DNA of 64,000 nucleotides from NCBI RefSeq assembly GCF_907165205.1, contig NC_058196.1:15170501-15234500 (forward strand), read 5' to 3'. The translations under genes were made by a program, and so were the position numbers. Every line of letters begins with the position of its first letter. Within the stretch, counting starts at the first letter, position 1. The notes beneath the pieces are model-generated. The model saw only the letters and a program-made list of their open reading frames with translations. It was not told where the DNA came from and did not search any database. The stretch comes from Coccinella septempunctata. Its lineage: Eukaryota; Arthropoda; Insecta; Coleoptera; Coccinellidae. Below, one piece after another: positions 22,501 through 29,352 of the stretch.

Positions 22501-23569
22501 TGAAAATTGAAAAGTGCTGGCCAACTTCACACACATGGGATGGTGTCTATCCGGGATAGACTATCCCCCGAGAAGTAGTGACCATGTTTCACTCTTGGGT
22601 AAATTCTATGCCGTCTCTCTGGCTGATCGACGAGGTTTGCAGATAGTTATTTTTCTCTGCACCCTTGTTCACGATAGTGTTGATTGTCCTTACCTACAAG
22701 AAAGACTTAATTTTTATGTTCAGCAGATCATTGGATGATTCGAACCCACATTCAGTATATGTGTAGCCTAATGAAGACCTTGTGAGAGACTTGTGATATT
22801 TTCTTCGACAATTTGACCATTGTAATTGGTCTACGTACCATTAGAAAAATAAGGCTGTTTTTTATTTATTATTATTTATTTATAACAATAATTGAACTTC
22901 GACAAGACTAAACTCGAAGATTTTTGATGATTAAAATTGACGGGGCAAGAGAAGGAAATTCACCAATAAAAGGGTTCATTAATAGCAATTTCGTGTATGT
23001 TAAACAGTGCTATTATTAAGAGGTCGGTGGAAAATAATAATTTTATGGAGGAAAGTCTCCATTCTTGACACATATCGAGGATATATATTCTATTCTATTC
23101 TTCTTTACGAAATATTGTTTTCACAAGGAATCATATATCATAATGCCACTATAGTTTATTTATTCAACAATTCCATCTGAAAGCACACCTTATAGAAGAA
23201 ATCAAATCGAAAAAAATCCTATAAAAATTTTTTTTTGCATCGATAACTCAGATTTATCAAATCGAAATTAGTTCACAATGAGAAGAATTAACAAGATATA
23301 CGAATGTGCAATATGAGGAATGATTGACAAATTCTGCTATTATTTCTAGAAAACTCGCACGCTATAGTATTTCATGATTATATTTTCCAATTCCAGATTA
23401 CAATTATCAAGGTGGGTACCAACAAAGCCCTGGATATTCTGGACAGCCACAGGCATACCCACCAGGAACTTATCCACCTGGTACCTACCCACCTCAAGGT
23501 TATTATCAACAACCTCCCCAAGGATATCCTCAGCAACCCCCTCCAGGTGGTTATCCTCGCCAGTGGTAA
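1398..23569 (+). CDS. ALiX: ALIX / PDCD6IP orthologue (Bro1-domain ESCRT accessory protein), 13 exons, 5' end outside window
   Basis: The product is the cytosolic ESCRT adaptor that bridges ESCRT-I and CHMP4/ESCRT-III in endosomal sorting, cytokinesis and membrane repair. Thirteen exons give 2121 coding bases: 706 codons and a stop, with all intron boundaries GT-AG and phases agreeing. The first four exons encode the second half of the Bro1 domain (AQAQEIFVHKA and KDNDFIYHERIPD are hallmark segments). The next seven encode the V domain (DELPELLKRN, FKEKWTRTPS, ALAQDG, EGTKFYNDLTQ). The last part is a Pro/Gln/Tyr/Gly-rich tail containing GYNPYG and YPPGTYPPGTYPP. Family proteins are about 840 to 870 residues, so roughly 160 N-terminal residues are missing and must lie upstream. 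No exon for them is visible in 1 to 1397. Gene identity is secure from collinear similarity to the family; exact splice sites are my reading. Confidence 0.93.
1614..1738 (+). CDS. ALiX: ALIX exon B, Bro1 domain
   Basis: Polypyrimidine tract and TTTCAG acceptor; donor GTGAGT at 1739. Encodes NMKDAIVAKLASSCEDLYNE onward, matching the family's KMKDAIIAKLA segment. Ends in phase 0. Confidence 0.9.
1739..2400. other. ALIX intron, no gene recognised
   Basis: AT-rich intronic sequence. A CAGGGTTGGACATAAGTC segment near 1925 resembles the end of an insect repeat, and a C9 homopolymer lies near 2120. I see no coding or structured feature. Confidence 0.4.
2505..3422 (-). pseudogene. Tc1/mariner-family transposase, inactivated
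   Basis: One reading frame on the - strand encodes an N-terminal paired-like helix-turn-helix (GGLTQVVVAERLQVSQSVIS, then GRRKTTTAEDRFI) and the start of the DDE catalytic domain (VLITDESRY). A TGA stop at 2997-2999 follows immediately. The same frame continues as FSDSRRIRIW, GGSVMVWAGI and the second Asp block FLDDNARTHRA. The third catalytic block is damaged: PPHEPDLN runs straight into CMLQRRF, so the usual NPIEHxWD segment is gone. With a premature stop and a lost catalytic residue it cannot be active. It lies antisense in an ALIX intron. Confidence 0.88.
3775..3876 (+). CDS. ALiX: ALIX exon C, Bro1 domain
   Basis: Acceptor TTCAG, donor GTAAGC. 34 codons, IAGKQAGFHAIAEFYQSLV to GEELARLQ, matching the family's AEYHQS...GEEIARLQ helix pair. 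Both ends are in phase 0. Confidence 0.92.
3932..4151 (+). CDS. ALiX: ALIX exon D, end of Bro1 domain
   Basis: Acceptor TTTTGCAG, donor GTGAGA. Encodes HSLELFKAS through the highly conserved KDNDFIYHERIPD and LEPLGKAQPVR segments. It ends one base into the Asp codon that opens the V domain, so this exon boundary falls close to the Bro1/V domain boundary. Confidence 0.93.
4876..5040 (-). pseudogene. LINE polymerase extreme C-terminus
   Basis: A 54-codon - strand stretch ends at a TAA (4876-4878). It encodes LTMYERGAFYMAMKYYNALP, KEYRNITNMKTFKRKIFSYL and a short tail. The FYNxLPxxxRxxxxxxxFKxxIxxYL pattern is the usual end of CR1/Jockey-type polymerases. It is below the usual ORF length cutoff and truncated at its 5' side. 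Confidence 0.7.
5041..6439. other. ALIX intron, short palindromes only
   Basis: No convincing coding sequence. A perfect 16-bp-arm hairpin lies at 6103-6138 (ATTAAGGTTTGAATTT against its complement), followed at about 6150-6169 by CGATGCATA/TATGCATCG. Open frames in 5712-5999 look like chance or repeat-derived frames. Confidence 0.4.
6440..6549. repeat. Fold-back repeat with 31-bp arms
   Basis: CAAAAGTGGCGGTTAGAAAT at 6440 starts a 31-base arm matched in reverse complement at 6519-6549 with one mismatch. It has the shape of a small MITE or fold-back element about 140 bp upstream of ALIX exon E. Confidence 0.7.
6691..6814 (+). CDS. ALiX: ALIX exon E, start of V domain
   Basis: Acceptor TGTTTCAG, donor GTAAAT. 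Encodes DLFSDLVPVAIHQALAAYDL (first base of the Asp codon from the previous exon) to the Asn-Gly that precedes LLSEMNLPAS. Matches the family's LFEKMVPV...LAAYNQRK. Confidence 0.92.
6873..7050 (+). CDS. ALiX: ALIX exon F, V domain
   Basis: Acceptor TTTTCTAG, donor GTGAGT. Encodes LLSEMNLPASIELTDG through ELGGLSKLQTLIDELPELLK and NKDILDE, a near line-for-line match to the family. Confidence 0.93.
7477..7629 (+). CDS. ALiX: ALIX exon G, V domain
   Basis: Acceptor TTTGCAG, donor GTGAGT. 51 codons, TDRMLNEERESDDSLR then FKEKWTRTPSSKLTEML. FKExWxRTPS is a V-domain signature. Phase 0 at both ends. Confidence 0.93.
7687..7845 (+). CDS. ALiX: ALIX exon H, V domain
   Basis: Acceptor TTTTTTCAG, donor GTGAGT. 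53 codons, ADKIVREKFEKHRHGMMMLS to ADILRGLMEE, corresponding to the V-domain helix that follows the kinked RTPS segment. Confidence 0.92.
8340..10910. mobile_element. Large imperfect inverted-repeat element in ALIX intron
   Basis: The left arm (about 8340-8480: GGTTGAGTTGGGC, GAGCACGTCAAGTGTACTTC, GATCACGCTCGCACTT) is found in reverse complement at about 10750-10910. The next left segment (8530-8600, GACGAATTTTGGCGCTAG and ACTATGGTTAGG) is found in reverse complement at about 9790-9850. The right arm thus looks interrupted by roughly 0.85 kb of other sequence. No transposase is recognisable. Frames at 9917-10243 and 10634-10864 lie in this element and I do not regard them as genes. Confidence 0.6.
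9110..9138. repeat. Perfect 13-bp-arm palindrome
   Basis: GGACCCTATATAC, three bases, GTATATAGGGTCC. It sits inside the large inverted-repeat element and may be a fold-back terminus or chance. Confidence 0.5.
11227..11480 (-). pseudogene. Mariner-like transposase C-terminal remnant
   Basis: On the - strand one frame reads RLTPLDFLLWGY, a TAA stop, then VVYKTQPRDVENACQEFRGE, HNVSTEFEKRLYLY and CLRNNGQH. This is the C-terminal end of a mariner/Tc-type DDD transposase: the TPLDFxLWGY block bears the last catalytic Asp and the xVYxTxPRDVENLxxxI helix follows. Upstream catalytic blocks are not recognisable and there is at least one in-frame stop, so it is a relic. Confidence 0.7.
12537..13414. 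mobile_element. Inverted-repeat element (same family as 29580-30125), itself interrupted
   Basis: The stretch 12537-12870 matches, in reverse complement, the inside of the element at 29.6-30.1 kb. The stretch from about 13276 to 13414 matches its right terminal arm (AACGCCCCCTATCTTTTTCC, ATATTTTGGTCCAAACAATC, TTATGAATCACCCT). The left terminus is truncated. Between about 12875 and 13275 a GC-richer block is inserted. Confidence 0.65.
12875..13275. repeat. Block with repeated GCGTGCGGGAAA / TTCCCGCACGC motifs
   Basis: Direct and inverted copies of GCGTGCGGGAAA occur at about 13155-13250, including CATTCCCGCACGCATTTGCG, which folds on itself. AGTGCGGAAAGTG and CACTTTCCGCAAGAG at 12890-12936 are related. 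It appears to be a separate fold-back repeat inserted in the surrounding element. Confidence 0.45.
13710..13925 (+). CDS. ALiX: ALIX exon I, V domain
   Basis: Acceptor TTTTTTGCAG, donor GTTTGT (a weaker donor than its neighbours). 72 codons, VETLKAERDVIESELKST, then DKFMAALAQDGAVTEAALS, and ends QEGLIQRIM. The preceding intron is about 5.9 kb and full of repeats. Confidence 0.92.
13926..15352. other. ALIX intron, no feature recognised
   Basis: Short open frames occur on both strands but show no family similarity I recognise. A GTATATAGTATATAC-like palindrome lies near 15170-15190. Confidence 0.35.
15353..15502 (+). CDS. ALiX: ALIX exon J, V domain
   Basis: Acceptor TTATTTTCAG, donor GTAAGT. 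50 codons, DANAQFVQERGSTAGKREEM to NLQEGTKFYNDLTQ. The EGTKFYN segment carries the Phe that in the human protein lines the YPXnL-binding pocket (family knowledge). Confidence 0.92.
15579..15729 (+). CDS. ALiX: ALIX exon K, end of V domain
   Basis: Acceptor TTTTACAG, donor GTAAGT. Encodes LLVAFQNKVSDYCFARKTEK through EELLKDLTQESSRHSAP and enters the proline-rich region. FARKTExxELLKDL is invariant in the family. Confidence 0.93.
16174..16353 (+). other. 59-codon open frame, weakly THAP-like, status uncertain
   Basis: Starts MSKVYDDKMFEKWFNIIDPP, continues NWTNSTMEQINDRFFVCGGV, ends RFVFL and TGA. The W-x4-I-x3-NW-x-(N/P)S spacing followed by a hydrophobic-Cys pattern recalls part of a THAP DNA-binding domain, but the zinc ligand pattern is incomplete. 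It could be a fragment of a P-element-like or THAP-derived gene, or chance. It lies within an ALIX intron. Confidence 0.25.
17012..17227 (+). CDS. ALiX: ALIX exon L, proline-rich tail
   Basis: Acceptor AATTTCAG, donor GTGAGT. Encodes KDKRESPTTPTQPQPSSAP, then APQAPQA repeats and MPQGYNPYGTLPYQ. PSSAP resembles, but does not exactly match, the P(S/T)AP motif used by ALIX to bind TSG101. GYNPYG matches the conserved tail segment of animal ALIX. Confidence 0.88.
17670..17840 (-). pseudogene. LINE ORF2 C-terminal RNase H/zinc-knuckle remnant
   Basis: The - strand encodes LRLLAGLKRHMMRMGLSESD, ECRFCGEEEETVHLVTSQAC, then ARDILDEKIIGG and a TAG. The H...MGLxxSxxCRxCGxxEET-HL pattern is the CCHC tail that follows the RNase H domain in Jockey/R1/I-type retrotransposons and domesticated relatives. 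It is truncated on both sides. Confidence 0.75.
18217..18429 (-). pseudogene. Probable LINE polymerase C-terminal tail
   Basis: An open - strand stretch of 70 codons ending TGA at 18217-18219: VLKSEFLRSGSIARSRSIQL, PFKFSTVSSNGRIIRAMGVF, NSLPNEPKVL, FRKNKLKKWIAAKFC. The R(A)xxxxNSLPxE...FRxxLKxW pattern fits the end of LINE polymerases. No start codon or upstream domains are present. Confidence 0.55.
19666..20082 (-). pseudogene. Harbinger transposase N-terminal fragment
   Basis: Only the first ~75 codons look genuine: MDLFECLEDESDYYFASLSR, PRKRREIRTRMEHFENYDDE, EFRCRFRLTKSSVNYVL. The (R)xxFExYDDEEFxxRFRLTKxxVxxxL block is the conserved N-terminal segment of Harbinger/HARBI1-type transposases. 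The remainder is out-of-family sequence on the strand opposite the Myb/SANT fragment. The DDE catalytic domain is missing. Confidence 0.65.
19703..19915 (+). pseudogene. Myb/SANT-like protein fragment of the Harbinger element
   Basis: Encodes NVNFSREKTDALVSIITKRK, NIIENKKSDAVTWQEKEKAW, KDIEMTFNSKGLGPFRDAKH and ends LRT. This is the first two helices of a Myb/SANT-like domain as found in the second protein of PIF/Harbinger elements, stopping where the third helix should begin. It overlaps the transposase remnant on the other strand, a by-product of internal deletion. Confidence 0.65.
20606..21748. other. ALIX intron, no gene recognised
   Basis: AT-rich intronic sequence with short chance frames, including 21316-21543 and 21501-21722. 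No domain or repeat boundary is recognised. Confidence 0.35.
21749..22536. mobile_element. 0.79-kb transposon with ~90-bp terminal inverted repeats
   Basis: The left end ATGTGTGTGAAGTTGAGCCA is mirrored at the right, ending CCAACTTCACACACAT at 22536. The pairing extends about 90 bp through GTGCTAGGTTTGTGCTGCTT. The interior carries further degenerate copies of a GTGCTA...TTGTGCCGTTGAAATT motif (near 21945-21985, 22125-22165 and 22235-22265). Flanks GGAAGGTG and GGATGGTG could be a one-mismatch 8-bp target duplication, as for hAT elements, though one base offset makes this uncertain. It has no transposase. Confidence 0.7.
22537..23396. other. ALIX last intron, no feature recognised
   Basis: AT-rich, with a run of TTTATTTATTATTATTTATT near 22860-22890. 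I see no gene or clear repeat boundary. Confidence 0.35.
23397..23569 (+). CDS. ALiX: ALIX exon M (last), Tyr/Pro/Gln-rich C-terminus
   Basis: Acceptor AATTCCAG. 56 residues and a TAA stop at 23567-23569, low complexity with repeated YPPGT, GYYQQPP and GYPQQPP units, ending GGYPRQW. Tyr- and Pro-rich repeats of this kind mediate self-association and partner binding in ALIX tails. Confidence 0.9.
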
Positions 23570-24073
23570 AACAGTTCAATTTGGATCAACTGCCACTCAT
23601 TCATTAGGGTTATGAGTCAAAAAATGGAATAGTTATGCGCCAATATATATTTTATATTAGCTTGATAGGTTCAATTTAATCCATGAATAATTTAATTATC
23701 TGTTGAAACTTTTCTGATGAAAAATTGTATAAATGCTTCAAACAATATAATTGAAAAATGTAAAAAGAGTTCGGTTGGTTTCACCAACGTTGATTGCCCA
23801 ATTAAGCAGTCCAAATCTTCATTTAATGGTATTTAACCGTAATTGGATGCCATATTTACAAATCATCTTGTTGATCATTCGTTATAATTTCCAATTTATA
23901 TATTGTCAAGCTTTGGTCGCAAGAATGACGAATCATTTTTATGGAACTAGCCGTTTTAAAAACAATAAATTTTATTCTATAAAGAATGTTGATTTGATAA
24001 TGTTGCCTTTCGAAACTTTGTAATACAGTTTTAATATTTATTATTTTTAGTCTATTCTTAGGTGTTGAATAAA
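23570..24073 (+). other. ALIX 3' UTR and candidate poly(A) signals
   Basis: AT-rich stretch after the ALIX stop with no coding signal. AATAAA occurs at 23964-23969 and at 24068-24073; the second is a good candidate for the main cleavage signal. Further AATAAA-like motifs lie near 24.42 to 24.45 kb. Confidence 0.5.
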
Positions 24074-24479
24074 GTCGAGCAAATTATTGAAATACCTTTT
24101 TTCATATGGTAGTTATCTCTATTTTTATATATTATGCTATTCAAACTGTAATCATTGAATTAAATTCTATTAAGTTTTGCTTTTTTATTTTGTTATTGTT
24201 ATCAATCCAAAAAATAATCGTTTCGATACATATTTCAATTATGCGCAAAACACATAAATCCTTTTTCCTGTCGCCTTCATGGTGATCAATTCAATATTCC
24301 TGTCTGTTGACAGTGGTTGTTACCCCAATAATATGTAACGTTGTTTGGATTGATCAAGTTGTCTTTCTTAATGCCTAATATATTCACACAACTACTACAC
24401 TAACTTATTAGTATTATTAAATAAATGACAAGTGCTCAGAAATAAAAATAGATACAGTACAGTTGTACAAATTCGAGCA

Positions 24480-25127
24480 CTCAATCAGCCTAAATCGAAT
24501 ATATTTTTGAAGGTTAAAAAAATTCTACTCTCTCGAATCGAATCTGTTTTTGAAGGTTGAAAAAATTCTACTGGACAGGAAGTTTTGTCGCTGGGTAGTC
24601 ATGAAGTTTTCTTTCTTGAACTTGTACCGATGTCCTCGTAAGTTATTGGTGTTGCGGGAGAGAAGTGAAGATACCTGTCATATTATTGACTGCCCGGAAA
24701 CTGAATATGAGATTACCTCTCAGTCAGCGATCCTGAAATGAGGTTATACGGAAGATACGGAGTCTCTCTTCATATACTGGATGGATGGGACCATAAGGAA
24801 CGCGAGTAACAAGACGCTGGGAGAACAACCTCGGAAACACTTTCAGATGATGCCCTGAATGTTGCCTTTTTTACATGGGGGACCAGCTCAAGTCAGGTGT
24901 TAACCCTAAGTGCTCAAGTGACTCTGTCGTACCTAGGTGATGTCCATCCAGAAAGTAATAATGTTTCGGATTCTGCTTGCCAATGTGAAGAACTACACTC
25001 TTTCCGAAATTTAGTGGAAGCAACCAATTTCTGTCGGTGAGAATATCCAGGTCTTCCTGAAGCAGTTCATAATAAGTGATGAGGTTGTTGAAAAGTTTTG
25101 TGTCGTCGGCAAATTGTAGACAAGGGC
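24480..25127 (-). pseudogene. Non-LTR retrotransposon reverse transcriptase fragment (FADDTK)
   Basis: The - strand from 25127 encodes the palm motif LQFADDTKLFNNLITYYELL, then QEDLDILTDRNWLLPLNFGK, VVLHIGKQNP and HLGLTPDLSW. After stops it continues with LRGNLIFSFRAVNNMTGIF and a tail ending near 24480. Two in-frame stops and a frameshift inactivate it. The tail contains a ~60-bp near-duplication (GAATCGAAT...TTTTGAAGGTT...AAAAAATTCTAC) at 24494-24571. No fragment upstream of the ADD motif is present. Confidence 0.8.
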
Positions 25128-25552
25128 TAACACTACTTTATTTACACAGTCACTAATTTCCTTTCTCTACTTTGGAATTTGCAACTCTTTGCACTGTTCA
25201 CTCTAGTATTCGGCTCGTATCTTCCCCGTCCCCCTTTTTTTTTATAGCAGGGGGAATCTGCGACCGTGAAAACACGGGGCTCTATCTCTCGCCCAGAGGA
25301 ACCCATTTCTAGGGAACACAGTGGGGTTACTCACTCTTCAGAGTTCGCGACGCACTAAACCTAACCTGCTTTTTATTGGTTCCGGGCATTTGCCTATAAA
25401 CCATTTATCCCCTGATCGGTTAATTTCTTCTATAAACCATTTATCCCTTGATCGGTTAATTTCTTCTTGCACATTGTCGTGCTAGGGTTTTCATGTTCGT
25501 CCATTTCGGATATCTCTTCTTAGTATAGTTTTGATAAGTTTCCGTTCTCATT
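25128..25552. repeat. Retroelement non-coding debris with a 36-bp tandem duplication
   Basis: Between two LINE fragments. At about 25394-25468 a 36-base segment (TATAAACCATTTATCCC...GATCGGTTAATTTCTTC) is present twice in tandem with one difference. No coding sequence. Confidence 0.45.
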
Positions 25553-27830
25553 TTAATCTCTCCTCAATTGATCTCGCGGTCTCCTTTTGTAAATTCTCAT
25601 TCTTCCTCTGTCTTCCTCCGGATCGTAGTCCACTAGTCTCCTGAGTTCTTCGTTTGGATGTTCCTTAGTTCCTTCGCTGTTTCGAATAACTTTTCAGCTT
25701 TCCTCTTCATAAATTCGGTGATGGTTTCCCACTTCAAATCACGATATATGTGTTTGTTCCTGACAAATCAAGGCGCATCTATGGCACATCGTAGTAGCTT
25801 TTTTTCTGTTGCCTGAATTCTTTGTATATGGATCTTTGCCGCGAATCCCCAAGCACCTGATCCATAAGTCAGTTGCGGTCTAGCAACGGCTTTAATTATT
25901 TTCAATTTTGTCTCATTTGACATGTGGCTCTTTCTACCTATCAGCGGGTAGAGCATATTCATCGCTGCCTTGGTTTGGTCAACGGCTTGTTTGATATGGC
26001 TTCTCCAAGTTAGACCTTTGTCTAGGGTGATACCTAAATATTTCGCTTCGTTTTTCCATTCGATTTCTTCTCGATCTACCTCTAGATTTGTTGTAGTTCT
26101 CAGTCTCCTCTTTTGCAGTAATATTGCTTGGCTCTTTTGTCCGTTGAGCTTTATTTTTCATTTAATACACCAGTCATTTATTTCATCTATTGGCGAATCC
26201 AACTACCGATGAGGGCGCTGCGACTTGTCAACATGGCGAAAATGAGTAATCATCGTGAAAACTCTATTGTGAAAGCAATGTTATCGTAGATTTTATTCGA
26301 TTATAGAGATATTTATGAAGGTAGTGAATAATTATGGGATTATTGATTGTGCTCGGGTTCCTCCAAAACTTTCCTGAACATGTTGGTGTCGTTTGATGAA
26401 GATTTTACAAGAACTTATATCCAGAAAATTTCATTCTATCATCACACTCAAATGAATCATGTAATTTGTGGAAATAAATTAATGTAAATATTTGAGATAA
26501 TTTATTTGGATGAAAACATATTATGCAGTTCAAAATGCCAACACAGAAATTATTTTTCAGCATTTACAACCAACTCAACAAGACCGCCTGAAAATTAATT
26601 CTACAGTTGTAATTTCATTAACGAAATTTGAAATTCTTGTCGAACGGTTTGATTATTGATCACATTCAACTGCTTGCAAAATTCAAATCACCACTTTTCA
26701 TTTGAAATGTTCCCAACATATCATCTCTTGAAGATTGCAAGTAATGCATGTACAACTTCAGTTATGTCAGAAATTTAATCTCATCTACTTTCTTCTGCTC
26801 AGGTTTCTCGGCACTATCAAAATCATGGAAATGAAAATTCGCATTGCCTTTCTTAATCGTCCAACACTAGAAAATTCATCTAGAACAAAGATATCTACTA
26901 ACCTAAAATTATAGCGAAAATTGGTAAATAGTTTCGCAACTGAATGACACTGAAATAAATACTCACTAAATTTTTTTAATACCTATTTTTCTAGTCAGAC
27001 ATCCAAAAAATTTTGTGAATATAGTTCACTGGTAACCGAATATGTAATGAAAATATCTAACACAAAGAAGTTGAACTCAAGTTATTACTCACTTTCTAGG
27101 TTAGTGATTTGGCCGCTAGGCGGCGTTTAGATTTTTGGATTCGCTAATAGCTTCTTGTAATATTCCTTCTATGATTTCTGGCTTGCGATGTCGCATTGCG
27201 ATTCCCGTGTCGTCGGCATGTAGTGTCAGCATAGTCCTTGGAGATTTTGGTATATCGTGAATATATATGTTATACAGTAACGGCCCAAGTACTGACCCTT
27301 GAGGCACCCCTGCTTCCATATATCTGGTTGTGGAGTTTTCTCCTTCCACTTTCACGTAGAATCTTCTGTTCGTCAAATAATTCCTAATCAACTTGCACAG
27401 TTTGATTGAATATCCAGCATATCTCATTTTGACATCTAGTAGTACAAGACCAGTTGCTTGTTTCTTTTGGAATCCTTCTGTTATGTATTCTGCGAGTCTC
27501 AGTTATTGCTGTTCTGTTGAGTGATCTCTTCTGAATCCGAATTGCTCTGCTGGAATGAGATTCAGATTTTCAGTTTCTTCTGTAAGCCTCCTAGCGATTA
27601 CTCTCTCTACTACTTTTCCTAGGGCGGACAATAAACTTATCGGCCTGTAGTTTTGGGGGAATTTTTTATCTTTGCCTGGTTTGTTGATTGCTGATTTCTG
27701 CAGTTTTCCACTTTTTCGGATAGTGTTCAGTCCTCATTTTACCGTTTGCAATATTTGGGAGAGCAGCTATACCTTTTTCTAGGTAATTTCTTCAACATAA
27801 CATTCGTTATTTTATCACTCCCCCGTCCCC
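25553..27830 (-). pseudogene. Jockey-like LINE polymerase pseudogene, split by an insertion
   Basis: Reading 27830 down to 25553 on the - strand gives reverse transcriptase blocks in order: PQNYRPISLLSALGKVVERV, IPAEQFGFRRDHST, VPQGSVLGPLLYNIYIHDIP, LHADDTGIAM, then LNGQKSQAILLQKRRLR, YLGITLDKGLTWRSHIKQAV, LYPLIGRKS, LTYGSGAWGFAAK. The end is KRRPRDQLRRD and a stop. Defects include a stop at the end of a QQ*LRLAEYI segment, a stop where CIK-KIKLNG expects Trp, a stop after RCAIDAP, a late frameshift, and an inserted element at 26190-27147. The endonuclease domain is absent. Confidence 0.85.
26190..27147. mobile_element. 958-bp non-autonomous element inserted at TA in the LINE
   Basis: The ends TTGGCGAATCCAA and, inverted, TTAGCGAATCCAA are flanked by TA at 26188-26189 and 27148-27149. 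Removing the element and one TA restores the reverse transcriptase reading frame across EAIDEINDWC, which independently fixes the boundaries. A TA duplication points to the Tc1/mariner superfamily. No transposase is present. Confidence 0.75.
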
Positions 27831-28162
27831 GAACACATAGGTTGGTGTGACTGCGTCTCCCTTTCTGCAGCACCCTTGTTCGGAATAGCAATCCACAATC
27901 CTCTTCTTCTTCGACGTGTGACTGCTTGTGTGATATACCAGTATCGTCGTTCCCGTTCTATTGAAAATTACCTCTATCAAGTTTCGAATGATTCTTCAGA
28001 TGAGTTGATCTAGCTAGACTACAACCCAAGCACAGTTAGCTTTTTCACTTCAGCTTTGCGTGTTCATCACCCAGTTTCAACAAGATATCCCACATACCTC
28101 AGTAGCTAGGTTTGTTATCGGAGAATCTCTTGGTTACCAGGTAAAAGAGGTAACGCCGACAA
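27831..28162. other. Boundary region, no gene recognised
   Basis: The sequence between the LINE pseudogene and the coding-like stretch near the array holds no recognisable feature. Confidence 0.3.
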
Positions 28163-28426
28163 TCAGCTAGACTCAGGGCTTTTCCGCGTCGAGGCTGTTG
28201 TTTGAAGAGATCGGATAATCGGCCAATTCTTCCTGAAAACGAATGCTCTTTCTCTGGGCATAAATAGTTCTTCGGCGACATAATGGGCCGGTGAATAATT
28301 TTCAGGCACAGAGAAAAGATCCTGCTGCTTCTCAATGGTAATTCCGAATCTTGCTTTCCAAGCTCCTTTATATTTTGCCAAGAATTGGTCGAAGCTCCTT
28401 TCATCACGCTCCGCTTTATGGAGATC
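28163..28426 (-). other. Coding-like open stretch, unidentified
   Basis: The - strand is open for 87 codons after a TAA: DLHKAERDERSFDQFLAKYK, GAWKARFGITIEKQQDLFSV, PENYSPAHYVAEELFMPRER, FVFRKNWPIIRSLQ. Composition and spacing look like real protein rather than a chance frame, but no initiation codon is obvious. The other frame (28099-28407) gives a plausible continuation LADCRRYLFYLVTKRFSDNK after a shift near 28200. It may be an exon or pseudogene fragment of an unrelated gene, or the broken edge of whatever locus the array grew from. I do not recognise the family. Confidence 0.35.
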
Positions 28427-28483
28427 TTATAAGTGGAGGGGATACCTTCTACCAGATCATTGATCGTAGAGACGGCGGCGCAG

Positions 28484-28574
28484 TATATATTCCAGCGTAG
28501 CCTGAGTATTCCTCAGACTCACTCGTCTGCATAAAGTAAGTCAAGGTCGGTGTGTTCTGTTCTGTGCTCGTCTG
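28484..28574 (+). promoter_or_regulatory. Copy 1 promoter with an extra 45-bp leader segment
   Basis: TATA and initiator are as in other units, but CTCGTCTG (28522-28529) is followed by 37 unique bases and a second CTCGTCTG (28567-28574) before the leader resumes. This lengthens the leader from 34 to 79 nt and adds an in-frame ATG at 28552. The 8-bp direct repeats suggest an insertion with target duplication, or an ancestral leader from which other units were shortened by recombination. Confidence 0.65.
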
Positions 28575-28593
28575 TTCTAGAACGCTTAGTGAA

Positions 28594-29019
28594 ATGGATT
28601 ATAGAGTTTTGCCCGGATGTTTCGTAAGCAGTTCGGATCCCTTCAGATCCCTTCCTGCTGAAATGGTTTCAACCATTTTTCGATATCTGGATGCTGATTC
28701 ATTGTTATCCGTCTATTCGACGAGTCGCAGATTCAGAGATATCTGCCTTTATGACCCGATGCTCAGGCGTAAGCTCACTTCTAGAACGACTGAATTGCGG
28801 AGAGAAGAGCGTAGGCGACTGCTGAATCCAAAATTTGGTGTGAGTATTGTTCGGAATGATGATTTCTCTCGCTCATCATTTCGAGAAAATACCACTCAAA
28901 AAAAAGTTCTTGTACAAACAAGAACACAACGAACGCGTGCTTTGACAATTCCAAGAAATTGGAGTTTATGCTCCTCTGAGCAGAAAGTCAAAACAAATCA
29001 TCGCTCGATGAGGCTATAA
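28594..29019 (+). CDS. F-box protein, array copy 1
   Basis: The array-edge copy and the most divergent at DNA level. It has His53 to Tyr, and Ser63 is encoded TCT instead of TCG. I chose the ATG at 28594 because it aligns with all other copies; the upstream in-frame ATG at 28552 exists only because of the extra leader segment. Followed by the spacer that carries the Harbinger-like insertion. Confidence 0.75.
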   Translation: MDYRVLPGCFVSSSDPFRSLPAEMVSTIFRYLDADSLLSVYSTSRRFRDICLYDPMLRRKLTSRTTELRREERRRLLNPKFGVSIVRNDDFSRSSFRENTTQKKVLVQTRTQRTRALTIPRNWSLCSSEQKVKTNHRSMRL

Positions 29020-29352
29020 ATCTGCTTGCGCTTTCGATATTATTAGTTTTTTTTTGACTCTTAGTTGTTCTTTCGATATTATTAGTTTTTTTGACTCTGA
29101 GTTGTTCTTGGCAACAAATATCATCTTTATGACAGTTGGGACTCAACCTAAACAATTATTTCTAAGTCAATCTCTATAAAAAATCCATATGTACCTACTC
29201 CCTAACAATTTTTCTCCCGACACAAGTTAATCATCATTTTTATGTTTATGTTGTGGTGCTTTTCGAGAGGTAGATGATAAATTTGGAAAAGATTCAGATT
29301 GAGTTCTAGCCTGGTTAGCTTCGCCAAAGATCTGAACTGCCTTGAACCGTTA

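Noticed and set aside
25979..26161. 60-codon - strand frame rich in Arg/Lys
   Set aside because: Out-of-frame reading of the LINE polymerase; the correct frame gives GQKSQAILLQKRRLR and YLGITLDKGL.
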